NCBI GenBank assembly: GCA_965263485.1
Contig: CBDHHO010000004.1
Coordinates: 310,001-374,000, forward strand
Direction: 5' to 3'
Length of the DNA: 64,000 nt
Origin: Haliotispira sp965263485
GTDB taxonomy: Bacteria; Spirochaetota; Spirochaetia; SP-2023
Shown here: positions 1 through 9,070 of the stretch, piece after piece
Position numbering within the stretch: position 1 is the stretch's first letter
Layout: every line of letters begins with the position of its first letter
The notes under the pieces: generated by a model
What the model saw: only the letters and a program-made list of their open reading frames with translations
Database searches by the model: none
What the model was told of the DNA's origin: nothing
Position numbers and translations under genes: made by a program

Positions 1-459
1 AAAAAATTGCGGCGGCGGGCCCGTGCCTTGGCGTTACAGGCGTTGTACGCCGCGGAATTTAATAGAGGAGGTTCTACACTCTGCGAAGATGCTGGCAATC
101 AGGACATCCTGCAGTTCGCTTGGTTGGATCGCGAGCCCGGAGAAGGCGAGTGTTTTATGGCCCGCACGCTCACAGAAGCAGTCTGGCAGAACTGTGTGGA
201 AATCGACCAGGTAATTGCCGGACATTTGCAGAACTGGACTTTGGATCGGTTGCTGAACGTGGATCGCAACATCCTGCGCCTGGGCGTTTATATGCTGCGC
301 TTTTTGCCCGGCACACCGGTAAAAGTCGCGATTGATGAGTGCGTTGAACTGTGTCACAGTTTTGCCAGTGAGCAGTCTTATCGCCTGATTAACGGGGTGC
401 TGCACAATGTCGCGCAAAAGTATCGAGCAAATTCAGAAGAAAATCCGGAAGCAGAGTGA
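1..459 (+). CDS. nusB: NusB-like transcription antitermination factor (5' end at window edge)
   Basis: The reading frame is open from base 1. The protein from the TTG at base 7 begins with an Arg-rich stretch followed by ALALQALYAAEF, the typical start of NusB, and ends with the family's C-terminal helices (VDRNILRLGVYML, then VAIDECVELCHSF). NusB binds boxA RNA with NusE (ribosomal protein S10) and promotes processive transcription of rRNA operons. The roughly 150 residues seen match the normal family length, so only a few N-terminal codons, if any, are missing. The true start may lie just outside the window, because no ribosome-binding site can be judged here. The next gene begins more than 600 bases downstream, behind repeat elements. 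Confidence 0.88.
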   Translation, partial: KKLRRRARALALQALYAAEFNRGGSTLCEDAGNQDILQFAWLDREPGEGECFMARTLTEAVWQNCVEIDQVIAGHLQNWTLDRLLNVDRNILRLGVYMLRFLPGTPVKVAIDECVELCHSFASEQSYRLINGVLHNVAQKYRANSEENPEAE

Positions 460-852
460 GCAACAGTAGAAAAGCTGAATGGCCGGGAAATCAGCTAACA
501 GAAAACGTTGGTATTCCGATAATTTTGTATCTTAGGTATCTTGAAAACCTCTGAAAATTGTACCGCTCTGCAAGATTTGCGCTGCTTCGCTCCACAGTGC
601 TTCATTTCAATGTCGAGAGTGCGAATCTCGTTAGATATCTGGGGGCAATGGCAGAAAGGCCCGTGAAGGGATACTTCAAGGAAACTTTAAAATCTCCCAT
701 TATTTAATGGTTGATGATCATTTTTGCTCGCTCTTTTGACATGAGCAAACTTGTCCAGGATAGGCAGCAGGCTCTTGCTTCGCACCGTTCGCAGATTTTT
801 TGAACAACGTTATCGCGTTTGAGCTTGCACAATACGACGAAAGTATTCTTCA
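460..852. other. gene-poor spacer with an old remnant of the palindromic repeat
   Basis: I see no credible gene here. From about 650 there is degraded sequence of the interspersed palindromic repeat: an end-like segment near 680 and an internal segment at about 725-848 related to the copies near 9150 and 55650. Base 852 is the insertion point of the intact 164-bp copy that follows. Confidence 0.5.
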
Positions 853-1016
853 GGGGACCTCTAAAAATTCCATTCTGCGCTCTTGCTCGCTCTTTTGAAA
901 CGAACAGCTTCGTCAGTAAGGCCTTACAATACAACAAAGTATTCTTCGGCTTCACTTCCTCGCTGTCGTCCAAAATAGCTTCGCAAGAAGACAAAAGCGA
1001 ATTTTTAGAGGTCCCC
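853..1016. repeat. palindromic mobile repeat, 164-bp copy, TSD TTCA
   Basis: The left end starts GGGGACCTCTAAAAATTC and the right end is GAATTTTTAGAGGTCCCC, giving 164 bp. It is flanked by TTCA at 849-852 and again at 1017-1020, a 4-bp target duplication. It sits inside an older copy of the same family, whose right end is visible at about 1021-1062. The interior is an imperfect foldback. Confidence 0.85.
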
Positions 1017-1020
1017 TTCA

Positions 1021-1064
1021 GCGTGGAATTGGAATTTTTAGAGGGACCCTAAAGAGGTTCCCTT
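1021..1064. repeat. nested right-end remnants of the palindromic repeat
   Basis: Two further right ends follow the intact copy: AATTTTTAGAGGGACCC ending at 1049 and GAGGTTCCC ending at about 1062. They indicate at least two older insertions into which the 164-bp copy was nested, just upstream of the ribosome-binding site of the TPR gene. Confidence 0.6.
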
Positions 1065-1103
1065 TGGCGGCTGTAAAGGCTGTCCGGTTCTGGAGGCAGG
1101 AGC

Positions 1104-3257
1104 TTGGCAAAAGAGCAGAATCACTTGCAATTCTCTGAACAATTGCAGTCCTCTTCCGGGGCGGAACGTTCTATCGGGCGCCCCAGGATACCCTCAGAAC
1201 GTCAGCCCCGGGTTACAGATCGGAAGCCTGCCCGCAGAGCGGTGCTGGTTTCGTTTGTCTTTGCGCTGTTCATGTCTTTGGGCAGTGTAGTGTTGGTGTA
1301 TCTGGTCTTTCGTGAGAGCCGTAATTTTGAGACACTGCTCGGGCATATTGATCAGATTCAGCAGCGCAGTGTGAATGCCGCTAACTTGAAGCTATACCAG
1401 AATGCTGCTCAAAAAGCGGGAACTAAACGGGATTATCTGCGTATTTTGAAGCGGGTCTATCAGATACAGGACGATCATGTACGCCACAGTTATCTATTGG
1501 AGGTAGCAAGTCGTGGGGTTAAAGAGTTTCCGGGCAGTGAAACCCTCTGGGCTTACCAAGCTTCGGCACTGTTGAATCTGAAGCGCTTCGGCGAAGCACT
1601 CGGCGTCTCTGACCGCCTGGTGAGCAATCGTTACTTATCGCTGAAGGGTGAAATCATGGTGCGCAGTCTGGCCGCGGCTCAGGAGCTCTCCGGGGGCAGC
1701 TCTGAGGGAGGGCTCACCATTGCTGAGGTGGTCGCACCCTACGGAGCGGCCATATATATCAGCTTGGCACGCCTGCTGCGAGAACCGCGCTTTGCTTGGA
1801 ATGCGGCGCTGATATATATGTTCAAGGGGCAGAAGGACAAAGCCTTAAGCTTGGTGCGCGAGTTGCGGGACCAACGCTGGCTGAATGCTTTTGCCGCAGG
1901 CTTGCTGGCTTACGACAGCCGGGATTGGGAGCTGGCGAGCAATTTATTCAACCGGGAAATGAGGAGCAGCCAGAGAGGTTCGCCAGATCAGAAAGGCGAC
2001 TGGGAGGCTCTGATGCTGCAATACCTCGGCGATACCTATGCCTATTTGCAAGATTATCCCAAGGTTGTCGAAATTCTGAGTCAGATCAGCAGGCTGCATG
2101 CCCCCGGGTCCGGGGAGGATCCGGGGACTCCGGTCAACATTTTGGCCAATGGAGAGCATATCGGAACTTGGGAACTCTACTATAATTTGGCCTCCGCCTA
2201 TCGGGAACTGGGTGATAATGAGAGTGCATTTGAAGTGCTGCGTCACGGGCACGGTGCTTTTCCACAGGTCAGTGAGCTGCTGTTGTTACTGAACATGGTC
2301 GCCCCGCCCGATGAGAAAGAATACGCTAGAAGCGTGTTGTCACAGTTCATTGCCCGGAATACCAACGATGATCCCTACTTGGCACTGGCAGCACTGATCT
2401 TTGAAGAGAAGCGGATCAATCAGCGGAAATTTAGCAGTAAATTGTGGGAATTATTCAGTAAATTCCCTGAATATCAAGAAGTTTTACATTATATTCTGTG
2501 GTATTATATTGGTTTGGATCGCAGCAGCGAAGTGGATCTGGCACTGGAGCGCTATCGAAATTTAGTGCTGGACAACCCCAATTTTCAGTCTGTGGCCCAT
2601 GATGACCCGACATCGAATGCCGGAGAGCTCCCTGATTGGGCCAAAGAATACATGGGGATTAACGCGGTTATCCGCCGGGATTTTGCTGGGGCAGAAGATA
2701 TTTTCAATGATTTGCTGGACAAAAGCCCCAATTGGCGCATCTATTACAATATGGCCAATCTGTATATTTACCAGGGAGAATTTCAGATTGCACTGCGTAT
2801 GCTGCGCAAAGCTCTGGAACAAAATTCAGAGCCGGATGATAAGATCAGTATTTACTACCGGCTTTCGATCGTGGCCGGTTCTACGGGACAGAGTTCCCTG
2901 ACCAGTCATGAGAGTGATGAACTGGATACGATCCTGCGCGAATATATTCAAAGCAATTACGGGCTGCAAGCAGAGCAGCGCGACCCAGCAGATGAGTTGC
3001 GTTATGCCAAACTGGACAGTTTGCTATTATGGCGCCGGTCCAGTGGCCTGCTTGCAGAGCCGACAGAGTCTCCAGCTCAGGAAGTGGTTCAGGCTTCGGA
3101 AAAACGAAAAGAACGCTCCGGCCCTGATGGGGTGTGGCAAAGCGGCCGACGAAATGATCCGGGGGAAGGCACCGGGCAGACGCCGCAGAGCCAGTCGGAG
3201 CCAGCCCGCACAAAGGCCCCCCCCCGTGTTTCCGGCATTCTTGGGGGAAAGTTCTAA
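1104..3257 (+). CDS. membrane-anchored TPR-repeat protein
   Basis: A 717-residue protein of unknown specific function. A basic N-terminal tail of about 45 residues is followed by one transmembrane segment (about residues 46-68). A long helical region then contains repeated TPR-like pairs, for example LWAYQASALLNLKRFGEAL, WELYYNLASAYRELGDNES and IYYNMANLYIYQGEFQIAL. The topology predicts a cytoplasmic N-terminus and a large extracytoplasmic scaffold for protein contacts. The Pro/Ser/Arg-rich C-terminus looks disordered. The TTG start is chosen because GGAGG lies 8 bases upstream, while no ATG in this frame gives the membrane anchor. The stop codon lies inside the left arm of the perfect hairpin at 3251-3324, which may terminate the transcript. 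Confidence 0.75.
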   Translation: MAKEQNHLQFSEQLQSSSGAERSIGRPRIPSERQPRVTDRKPARRAVLVSFVFALFMSLGSVVLVYLVFRESRNFETLLGHIDQIQQRSVNAANLKLYQNAAQKAGTKRDYLRILKRVYQIQDDHVRHSYLLEVASRGVKEFPGSETLWAYQASALLNLKRFGEALGVSDRLVSNRYLSLKGEIMVRSLAAAQELSGGSSEGGLTIAEVVAPYGAAIYISLARLLREPRFAWNAALIYMFKGQKDKALSLVRELRDQRWLNAFAAGLLAYDSRDWELASNLFNREMRSSQRGSPDQKGDWEALMLQYLGDTYAYLQDYPKVVEILSQISRLHAPGSGEDPGTPVNILANGEHIGTWELYYNLASAYRELGDNESAFEVLRHGHGAFPQVSELLLLLNMVAPPDEKEYARSVLSQFIARNTNDDPYLALAALIFEEKRINQRKFSSKLWELFSKFPEYQEVLHYILWYYIGLDRSSEVDLALERYRNLVLDNPNFQSVAHDDPTSNAGELPDWAKEYMGINAVIRRDFAGAEDIFNDLLDKSPNWRIYYNMANLYIYQGEFQIALRMLRKALEQNSEPDDKISIYYRLSIVAGSTGQSSLTSHESDELDTILREYIQSNYGLQAEQRDPADELRYAKLDSLLLWRRSSGLLAEPTESPAQEVVQASEKRKERSGPDGVWQSGRRNDPGEGTGQTPQSQSEPARTKAPPRVSGILGGKF

Positions 3258-3324
3258 AGGGGACCTCTAAAAATTCGGTGCGAGTGGCAGCTCGCACCGA
3301 ATTTTTAGAGGTCCCCTTTAGAAC
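3251..3324. repeat. minimal palindromic repeat: perfect 34-bp inverted repeat
   Basis: Arms at 3251-3284 and 3291-3324 are exact reverse complements with a 6-base loop. The arms contain the family end GGGGACCTCTAAAAATTC. The gene-ward arm overlaps the TPR stop codon. Flanks are TAAA on the left and TTTA on the right, so there is no direct target duplication. It could act as a transcription terminator, although no clear T-tract follows. Confidence 0.85.
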
Positions 3325-3407
3325 AAAACATGTGCTTCAGTTCTTTGCCAAAAAATCTCTTAGCTTGAGATTGACAACGAATTTTTGTGCTGCCCTTTTA
3401 GAATATT

Positions 3408-5744
3408 ATGAAGCAATACCCCTTACTTCAGCAGTATTTTGGTTTTCCCAGTTTCCGCAGCGGTCAGGAAGAGGCGGTGAAGCATATCTTGAGGGGCCGC
3501 GACACTCTGGTGATCATGCCCACCGGCTCGGGAAAATCGCTGATTTACCAGTATGCGGCTCTGGCCCTGCGAGAGCGGAGCAAGACCAGAGCCTCGCTGA
3601 CGCTGGTCATCTCGCCGTTGATCGCCTTGATGAAGGATCAGGTGGACAGCCTGCAGACCTTGGGCATTGCCGCAACCTACATCAACAGCACCGTGGCCCC
3701 CTCAGATCAGCGCCAGCGCATCAACGCAATGCAGCGGGGCGATTACCAACTGGTCTATGTGGCACCCGAGCGCCTGCGCCAGAGCTCATTTATGGCAGTG
3801 CTACAGAATATCGAAATTCAGTTGTTTGCCATTGATGAAGCCCATTGTATCTCCAGTTGGGGGCACGATTTCCGTCCGGATTACCGGCGCATCGCCCAGG
3901 CCCGCAGGGAGCTGGGGTTGCCCCTGACGGTGGCCCTGACCGCAACGGCCACCGCGCTGGTGCAAGACGATATTGTTGAGCTGCTGGGCATTCCGGAGGC
4001 CCCGCGCGTGGTCACCGGTTTCAACCGGACCAACTTGAGTTTTGAAGTGCTATATGCTTCTGGGACGCATGCCAAGTTACAGGAGCTGGCCTCATTGTTG
4101 CAAAAACAATTTAATGCGGCTCCCGGTTCGGCTCAGAATGATGGTGCTTGCATTATCTATGCGACAACGCGCAAAGAGGCGGAAGAAATAGCTTCGTTTG
4201 TGGGTCAGAACTTGTCTCTCTCCTGTGCCTGCTATCATGCAGGCATGGCCGCAGCACAACGCGGGCGCATTCAGGATGCGTTCTGCAGTGGCAACCTCGG
4301 GATTGTGGTGGCGACCAATGCCTTTGGTATGGGCATTGACCGGCAGGACGTGCGCCTGGTAATCCACTATAACTTACCGGGGACTCTGGAAGCCTATTAT
4401 CAAGAAGCCGGCCGGGCGGGGCGCGATGGTTTGCCCGCCCGGGCGATATTATTGTTTTCTCCGCAGGACCGCTCGCTGCAAAGTTTTTTCATTCGTCAGA
4501 ACAGCATTAGCGCAGAGCAATTACATCAATTATTTCGGCACTTACAAGCACTTCCCACAACCATCGAAGCAGGTATGGAACCGACCGGATCCGGGTCGGC
4601 GCGTCTGTGCCGACCAATAGAGCAGAAAAGTTTGGCACAGAGCTTGGGCTGGGGGCGGGATTCGGCCAAGCTGCGTATGGCCCTAGCTCACTTGGAAAAG
4701 GCGGGCATCCTGAGCGATGTCGAATTCCGTTCACTGGAGGGAGAAGAAGGGGCCCTGTCTCTGGTGCCAAGGGGCTGGGATGCGGCGGCGGCAAGTGCCA
4801 GTACCCGTCAGCTGGAAGAATACAGCAGTCATCGCAGGCAGCAATTGGAACAAATGAGCTACTATGCCCAAGCCGATGCCTGTCGCCGGCAGATTCTGCT
4901 CTCGTATTTCAGCGATCACAGTAAGGTGCTGCAACTCAGTGCTGAGCGCTGCTGTGATTACTGTTTTCGGCAGGGCTTGCGGCAGCAACTCCGCTCGCAG
5001 AATGCGACAACGGGGCTGGAACAGCTCAGCCGGGCTGAGCGCGCTGCCCTGATTGTGCTCGATAGCGTGCGGCAGCTGGATCAGAGCGGGATTCGGGTGG
5101 GGCGTCAGCGAATCGTCCAGCTGCTCTCCGGTTCGCGTTCACAGAAGATGGGCGAAGCGTTCCGAGCCCAGCGCTACTATGGCCGCCTGGCTGCCCTGGC
5201 TCAGAAGCAGATTGAGGCAGCAATTAACGAATTGCTGCAGGGTGCTTATTTGCAACACCGCAGTCTGGAGTCCTCAGATGCCACGATTATCGCCCTGAGC
5301 ACCCAAGGTCGTGAAGCTATCGAATTCCGCGAGGCAATTCGGCTGCGAGCCTTTGAGGCTGTGGACTCCCATTCAACTACAAGCGAGGGCAAAACCAGCA
5401 AGAGTTTCAGCAAGGTTTCAGCTGGCAGCTCGACTGCGGCAGAAACTCTGAAATTGCTCCGACAAGGTCTGGCCCCGGAGCAGGTAGCAAAACAGCGGGG
5501 TCTGCATCCGCAGACCATCAGTACGCATATTGGCAATTTGATTGAGCAAGGTGAGCTGAACTTAGCAGACTATGTCAGCCAGGAACTACGCCAACTGATA
5601 GAAGAATGCCTGTGCCGGTTCGAAAAGCAGGGTCAGGGATTATCGCGCCTTAAACCGATCAAGGAACAGTTGCCTAAAGAAGTCAGCTACGATCAGATCA
5701 AATTTGTATTGGGTGCTTGGCGCGGAGCACAAAATACAGACTGA
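3408..5744 (+). CDS. recQ: RecQ-family ATP-dependent DNA helicase
   Basis: A 778-residue RecQ-type 3'-to-5' DNA helicase of recombination and replication repair. Visible in order: Walker A TGSGKS (39-44), DEAH box (143-146, in IDEAHCISSWGHDFRP), the helicase C-terminal lobe with ATNAFGMGID and the arginine-finger motif QEAGRAGRDG, and a RecQ zinc-binding region with four Cys (about 491-513). A winged-helix region follows, then a C-terminal helix-turn-helix segment (about 677-720, AKQRGLHPQTISTHIGNLIE) typical of longer RecQs. The ATG at 3408 places the family N-terminus correctly but has no obvious Shine-Dalgarno. A degraded repeat right end (about 3378-3402) lies directly upstream and may have replaced the native leader. 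Confidence 0.93.
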   Translation: MKQYPLLQQYFGFPSFRSGQEEAVKHILRGRDTLVIMPTGSGKSLIYQYAALALRERSKTRASLTLVISPLIALMKDQVDSLQTLGIAATYINSTVAPSDQRQRINAMQRGDYQLVYVAPERLRQSSFMAVLQNIEIQLFAIDEAHCISSWGHDFRPDYRRIAQARRELGLPLTVALTATATALVQDDIVELLGIPEAPRVVTGFNRTNLSFEVLYASGTHAKLQELASLLQKQFNAAPGSAQNDGACIIYATTRKEAEEIASFVGQNLSLSCACYHAGMAAAQRGRIQDAFCSGNLGIVVATNAFGMGIDRQDVRLVIHYNLPGTLEAYYQEAGRAGRDGLPARAILLFSPQDRSLQSFFIRQNSISAEQLHQLFRHLQALPTTIEAGMEPTGSGSARLCRPIEQKSLAQSLGWGRDSAKLRMALAHLEKAGILSDVEFRSLEGEEGALSLVPRGWDAAAASASTRQLEEYSSHRRQQLEQMSYYAQADACRRQILLSYFSDHSKVLQLSAERCCDYCFRQGLRQQLRSQNATTGLEQLSRAERAALIVLDSVRQLDQSGIRVGRQRIVQLLSGSRSQKMGEAFRAQRYYGRLAALAQKQIEAAINELLQGAYLQHRSLESSDATIIALSTQGREAIEFREAIRLRAFEAVDSHSTTSEGKTSKSFSKVSAGSSTAAETLKLLRQGLAPEQVAKQRGLHPQTISTHIGNLIEQGELNLADYVSQELRQLIEECLCRFEKQGQGLSRLKPIKEQLPKEVSYDQIKFVLGAWRGAQNTD

Positions 5745-5789
5745 GAACTTTGCAGATGAGTAATTCTTGACAGATCTCCGATCGTATTC

Positions 5790-6024
5790 CCCTCGATGTC
5801 TGCCAGTGGATGTTGCCTGAAACCACCGCAGGACCCGCCAGAGATTGTTTAAAGCTACCCTGTGGTGATACTGAAGCATTGGGATACTTTTTAGTAAACA
5901 GATTGATACCAGCATCCATAGATGGTTTCTGACTTGGATTCCAGATAATAAACGTCAAATATCTACCAATCCAGCCATCTCCTCACATATTCTTTGCCGT
6001 AGCTGTCTTTGGGGTGCAGCTCAT
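5790..6024 (-). pseudogene. remnant of a second sugar-binding lipoprotein gene
   Basis: On the reverse strand, MSC (start codon at 6024) continues in one frame to LTFIIWNPSQKPSMDAGINL. It matches the binding lipoprotein encoded at 7788-9068 position by position (MSCVKRT, DGEISGKLTFGIWD, then NIDLFTKANPEASVD). There is an in-frame stop after about 13 residues, and similarity fades after about 50 residues, at roughly 5850-5790. It lies directly behind the permease gene in the same orientation, so it is probably the decayed paralogous last gene of the operon. A repeat left end at 6036 abuts its 5' side. Confidence 0.7.
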
Positions 6025-6035
6025 GATTGGCATAA

Positions 6036-6045
6036 GGGGACCTCA
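6036..6045. repeat. left-end fragment of the palindromic repeat
   Basis: GGGGACCTC is followed directly by the stop codon of the upstream permease gene. No matching right end is seen nearby, so this is a solo or degraded end. Confidence 0.45.
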
Positions 6046-6870
6046 CTTGATGCCACTGATCGCTATTCCTGATTCAAAGTACCTTTGAAAAATAAAATAG
6101 AGTATCAGTAGAGGTACTACAGTAACTGATGCCCCAGCCATCATAATTCCATAATTCTGGATATGTACGATCCCTGACTGCAGGTACATAATCCCTGCTG
6201 TAAGTGTCATTTTCCTGATATCATCGTTGACAACCAGAGGCCACATCAGGTCTTTCCAAGCAAAAATCATGGTGAATATGCCTAAGGCAATCAAAGAAGC
6301 TTTTAGCAGAGGAAGATAGACAAATCCATAGATCTGCCATCGCTTGCAACCATCCATTACAGAAGCTTCTTCGAGAGCTGAGGGGAGAGCGAGGAAGCTT
6401 TGGCGCATTAAGAACGTACCAAAAGCACTGACCAGCCCTGGGAAGACCAAGGCAAAAATCGTATTCAGCAAACCAAGAGAGTGGAGCATGCGATACTGGG
6501 GATATATAAAGACCGCAGGCGGTATCATAAACTGCAAAATCACCAGAGCAAACAGAAATCTGCTGCCCGGAAACGGGATTCTGGCGAAGGCGTAGCCTGC
6601 CATTGAGCTGAAGAGCAGAGCACAAATAATACGGAAAAATACAAGCAGGATTGTATTGGCATAGAAGTATCCAAAAGGTTGAAGAGAAAATAATTCGGGA
6701 TAATTTTGCCATTTCCAGTTCTCTGGGAGCCAGCGCGGGGGAATGGCAATAGCAGCGTCCGCACTCTTGAACGAAGTCAGGAGCATCCAGATAAACGGGA
6801 AAATAAATATAGCTCCCATTACAATTAAAATTACATAGATCAAAGTATTTTTTGCTGTTATTGAATTCAT
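6043..6870 (-). CDS. carbohydrate ABC transporter permease, MalG type
   Basis: A 275-residue inner-membrane permease of the MalG/COG0395 type. Six hydrophobic segments are visible, beginning with LIYVILIVMGAIFIFPFIWM, and the EAA loop is present near residues 165-185 (EEASVMDGCKRWQIYGFVYLP), the contact site for the ATPase. It forms the transport channel with the permease encoded just upstream (16-base gap) and receives substrate from the binding lipoprotein at 7788-9068. No ATPase gene lies in the operon, so a shared MalK/UgpC-type ATPase encoded elsewhere is likely. The substrate is not predictable beyond a sugar or sugar derivative. Confidence 0.9.
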   Translation of the reverse strand: MNSITAKNTLIYVILIVMGAIFIFPFIWMLLTSFKSADAAIAIPPRWLPENWKWQNYPELFSLQPFGYFYANTILLVFFRIICALLFSSMAGYAFARIPFPGSRFLFALVILQFMIPPAVFIYPQYRMLHSLGLLNTIFALVFPGLVSAFGTFLMRQSFLALPSALEEASVMDGCKRWQIYGFVYLPLLKASLIALGIFTMIFAWKDLMWPLVVNDDIRKMTLTAGIMYLQSGIVHIQNYGIMMAGASVTVVPLLILYFIFQRYFESGIAISGIK

Positions 6871-6885
6871 CTGGGCAGGCCTTGT

Positions 6886-7761
6886 TTATTCATAGTGAAC
6901 CCACCTGCGTTGCAGGCGGAATTGAATGGCTGTAACCAAGAGAATCAGAGCTAACAGGATCATAATAACTACTGATCCAATACCAGCTTTTCCCGCGCTG
7001 AATGTATAGCGAAAATAAAACTCGAGCACTGGGCGTACGGAGGCGTACGCGGGGTTTTCCCTGGGAACCATGATTATCGGAATGTCAAAGATCTGAAGGC
7101 CGGAAATAACAGAAAGGATCAAAACCATAAATACTGTCGGGGATAATAATGGTAACGTAATACGAAAGAATTGACGTATTGGAGAAGCTCCATCCATACA
7201 GGCTGCTTCATAATACGAGATAGGGATTCCCTGTAGTCCAGCTATGAAAAGTATTGTATAATAGCCCACAGAGGCCCATACACCAATCATAGAGATCGTA
7301 GGTAATGCATAAAGGGCATTGGCAACAAAAGGGATATTGCCACCCAAAAGCTGATTGATGATGCCAAATCTTGCTTGAAGCAAGAATAGCCAAATCATCC
7401 CCAAGGCGACCCCGGGAACCACTACCGGGGTAAAGAAAACCGTGCGGAACAGGCCCTTTCCCCTTATGTTGGCATTCAGCAGACTGGCGAGCAGCAAGGC
7501 CAACCCGATGGATAGAGGGACCGTAATCGCTGTGTAGACCAGTGTGTTGCTCATCGAATGCCAGAAGCTTGAATCTTGCAGCAGGTTCCGGTAGTTGTCC
7601 AAACCAGAAAACTTCAGCACATCACGGCGCAGCCCCTTTGTCTTAAAGAAGCTGAGATATAACGTATTCAAGGCGGGATAAAGGTTCAGGATTGTAATAC
7701 CCAATATGGTGGGGGCCGCGAACAAACAGCCCCACAACCTATCTCCTTTTAAACGCAGCAT
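6886..7761 (-). CDS. carbohydrate ABC transporter permease, MalF type
   Basis: A 291-residue permease of the MalF/UgpA class. The N-terminal membrane helix (LFAAPTILGITILNLYPALNTLYLSF) and the EAA motif around residues 190-210 (YEAACMDGASPIRQFFRITLPLL) are clear. It pairs with the MalG-type permease that follows it. The ATG is preceded by AGAGG about 9 bases upstream. The gene is the middle member of a reverse-strand operon, 26 bases after the binding lipoprotein gene. Confidence 0.9.
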   Translation of the reverse strand: MLRLKGDRLWGCLFAAPTILGITILNLYPALNTLYLSFFKTKGLRRDVLKFSGLDNYRNLLQDSSFWHSMSNTLVYTAITVPLSIGLALLLASLLNANIRGKGLFRTVFFTPVVVPGVALGMIWLFLLQARFGIINQLLGGNIPFVANALYALPTISMIGVWASVGYYTILFIAGLQGIPISYYEAACMDGASPIRQFFRITLPLLSPTVFMVLILSVISGLQIFDIPIIMVPRENPAYASVRPVLEFYFRYTFSAGKAGIGSVVIMILLALILLVTAIQFRLQRRWVHYE

Positions 7762-7787
7762 AAAAGATGGCCTCTATCTAATCCCTG

Positions 7788-9068
7788 CTAGCTGTTGTCA
7801 TCAATAATCGTGTTCATCTTTTTAGCCAACTCCTTTAATCCCGATTCAACGGGAATAATACCTGCAAGAATTTGCCCCATGGCTTCCTCCATCAGAGCAT
7901 TCCATTCCGTTCCGCCTGGAGCTTGTGGCAGAGGGACGGCATAAGGCAGCTCATCAGGATAAGCCTTCAGATTGAATTGGCTCTGAAATGAATCTGCCCA
8001 AGGTTCAAAAGTCCCTTTAAAAGCTGGCATAGCAGAACCATTTTCAGCTTGCAGACGCTGCCCTGTTTCGCTGGCCAGAACCTTTTCGAAAGCCCAAGCA
8101 GTTCCCGAATTTTGGGTATTTGCTGAAATTGCGTAACCTAAACCATTATAGAGTGTGGCACGTTTCTTTCCCTTAGGTAGTACAACCAAATCCAGATTTT
8201 GCTTGGCGTAATCGCTACCGTTCATTGCGCTTACCATCCAGGAACCCATCAGACGCATAGCCACTTTGCCCGAAAAGAACAATTGAGTATCCGCTTCGGC
8301 AATAGGGGGAGCTATGCCGTCTTTAAAACTGAAATCGACATAGCGTTGGATTGCTTCTATTGTTTCCGGCATACCAAAGCCACTCCTGCCATCAGGGCCT
8401 ATGATATAGCCTCCATTCTGGTGGATAAAATTCCCCCACCCCTCCTGAGAATTGTTATTCGCAAGGAAGCCATAGACTCCCTCTCCTTTATTGGTCAGCT
8501 TTTTACCTGCTTCAACCAAGTCTTCCCAAGTCCAGCTATCATCGGGATAAGCGACTCCCGCTTGATCAAAAAGAGTCTTATTGTACCACAAGGCGATGGT
8601 GTCAAAATCTTTAGGAACCGCATATTGACGACCTTTATACTGATTCAATTTAACCAAGTCCTGTGGATAATTATCCATAGAGATTTCCGGATCAGCGGCA
8701 ATGCGATCGGTAAGATCCATCAAGGCATCGCTGGAAGCAAACAAATCAAACTCTATAACATGCATCCAAAACAGGTCAGGCAGATTGTCGGCACTGGCAG
8801 CCGTACGCAATTTTTGCCAGTACTCCTGCCAAGGGGTAATTTGCAGGTCGACTGAAGCCTCAGGGTTTGCTTTTGTGAACAGGTCAATATTGGCCTGCAT
8901 ACCCGGAGCCTGATTTGAGTCCCAAATGCCAAATGTCAACTTGCCACTAATCTCGCCATCTTCTGAGGAACTTGCTGCATTCGTTCTTTTTACGCAGCTC
9001 ATGATTAGCACAAAAACAAAAATTGCGGTAAAGATCAGTCTACATCGTTTGAGTTTTCGTTCTTCCAT
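7788..9068 (-). CDS. sugar-binding lipoprotein of an ABC importer (SBP_bac_1 family)
   Basis: From the ATG at 9068 the protein has 426 residues. It has a signal sequence with lipobox LIMSC (Cys about residue 25), then a family 1 extracellular solute-binding protein (LTFGIWDSNQAPGM; DLFWMHVIEFD; ALWYNKTLFDQAGV; SGKVAMRLMGSWMVSAM). It should capture a carbohydrate outside the inner membrane for the two permeases downstream. A palindromic repeat is inserted immediately upstream of this start. Without it the native site AGGAG would sit 8 bases before the ATG. With it, the native site now precedes an upstream ATG (9299) whose frame runs through the element for 77 codons into this gene. Either start could be used; the element's own AGAGGT lies about 7 bases before the inner ATG. 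Confidence 0.88.
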   Translation of the reverse strand: MEERKLKRCRLIFTAIFVFVLIMSCVKRTNAASSSEDGEISGKLTFGIWDSNQAPGMQANIDLFTKANPEASVDLQITPWQEYWQKLRTAASADNLPDLFWMHVIEFDLFASSDALMDLTDRIAADPEISMDNYPQDLVKLNQYKGRQYAVPKDFDTIALWYNKTLFDQAGVAYPDDSWTWEDLVEAGKKLTNKGEGVYGFLANNNSQEGWGNFIHQNGGYIIGPDGRSGFGMPETIEAIQRYVDFSFKDGIAPPIAEADTQLFFSGKVAMRLMGSWMVSAMNGSDYAKQNLDLVVLPKGKKRATLYNGLGYAISANTQNSGTAWAFEKVLASETGQRLQAENGSAMPAFKGTFEPWADSFQSQFNLKAYPDELPYAVPLPQAPGGTEWNALMEEAMGQILAGIIPVESGLKELAKKMNTIIDDNS

Positions 9069-9070
9069 TA

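Noticed and set aside
704..1052. Small genes of about 77-96 codons on both strands
   Set aside because: They lie within the palindromic repeats; the same peptide recurs in other copies, has no ribosome-binding site and follows from the repeat sequence.
3371..3404. Promoter of recQ from TTGACA at 3371
   Set aside because: The nearest -10-like TAGAAT is 22 bases away and almost touches the start codon, so spacing is wrong.
8199..8855. A 218-codon frame on the forward strand opposite the sugar-binding lipoprotein gene
   Set aside because: It is a shadow of a confident gene, with no family resemblance.
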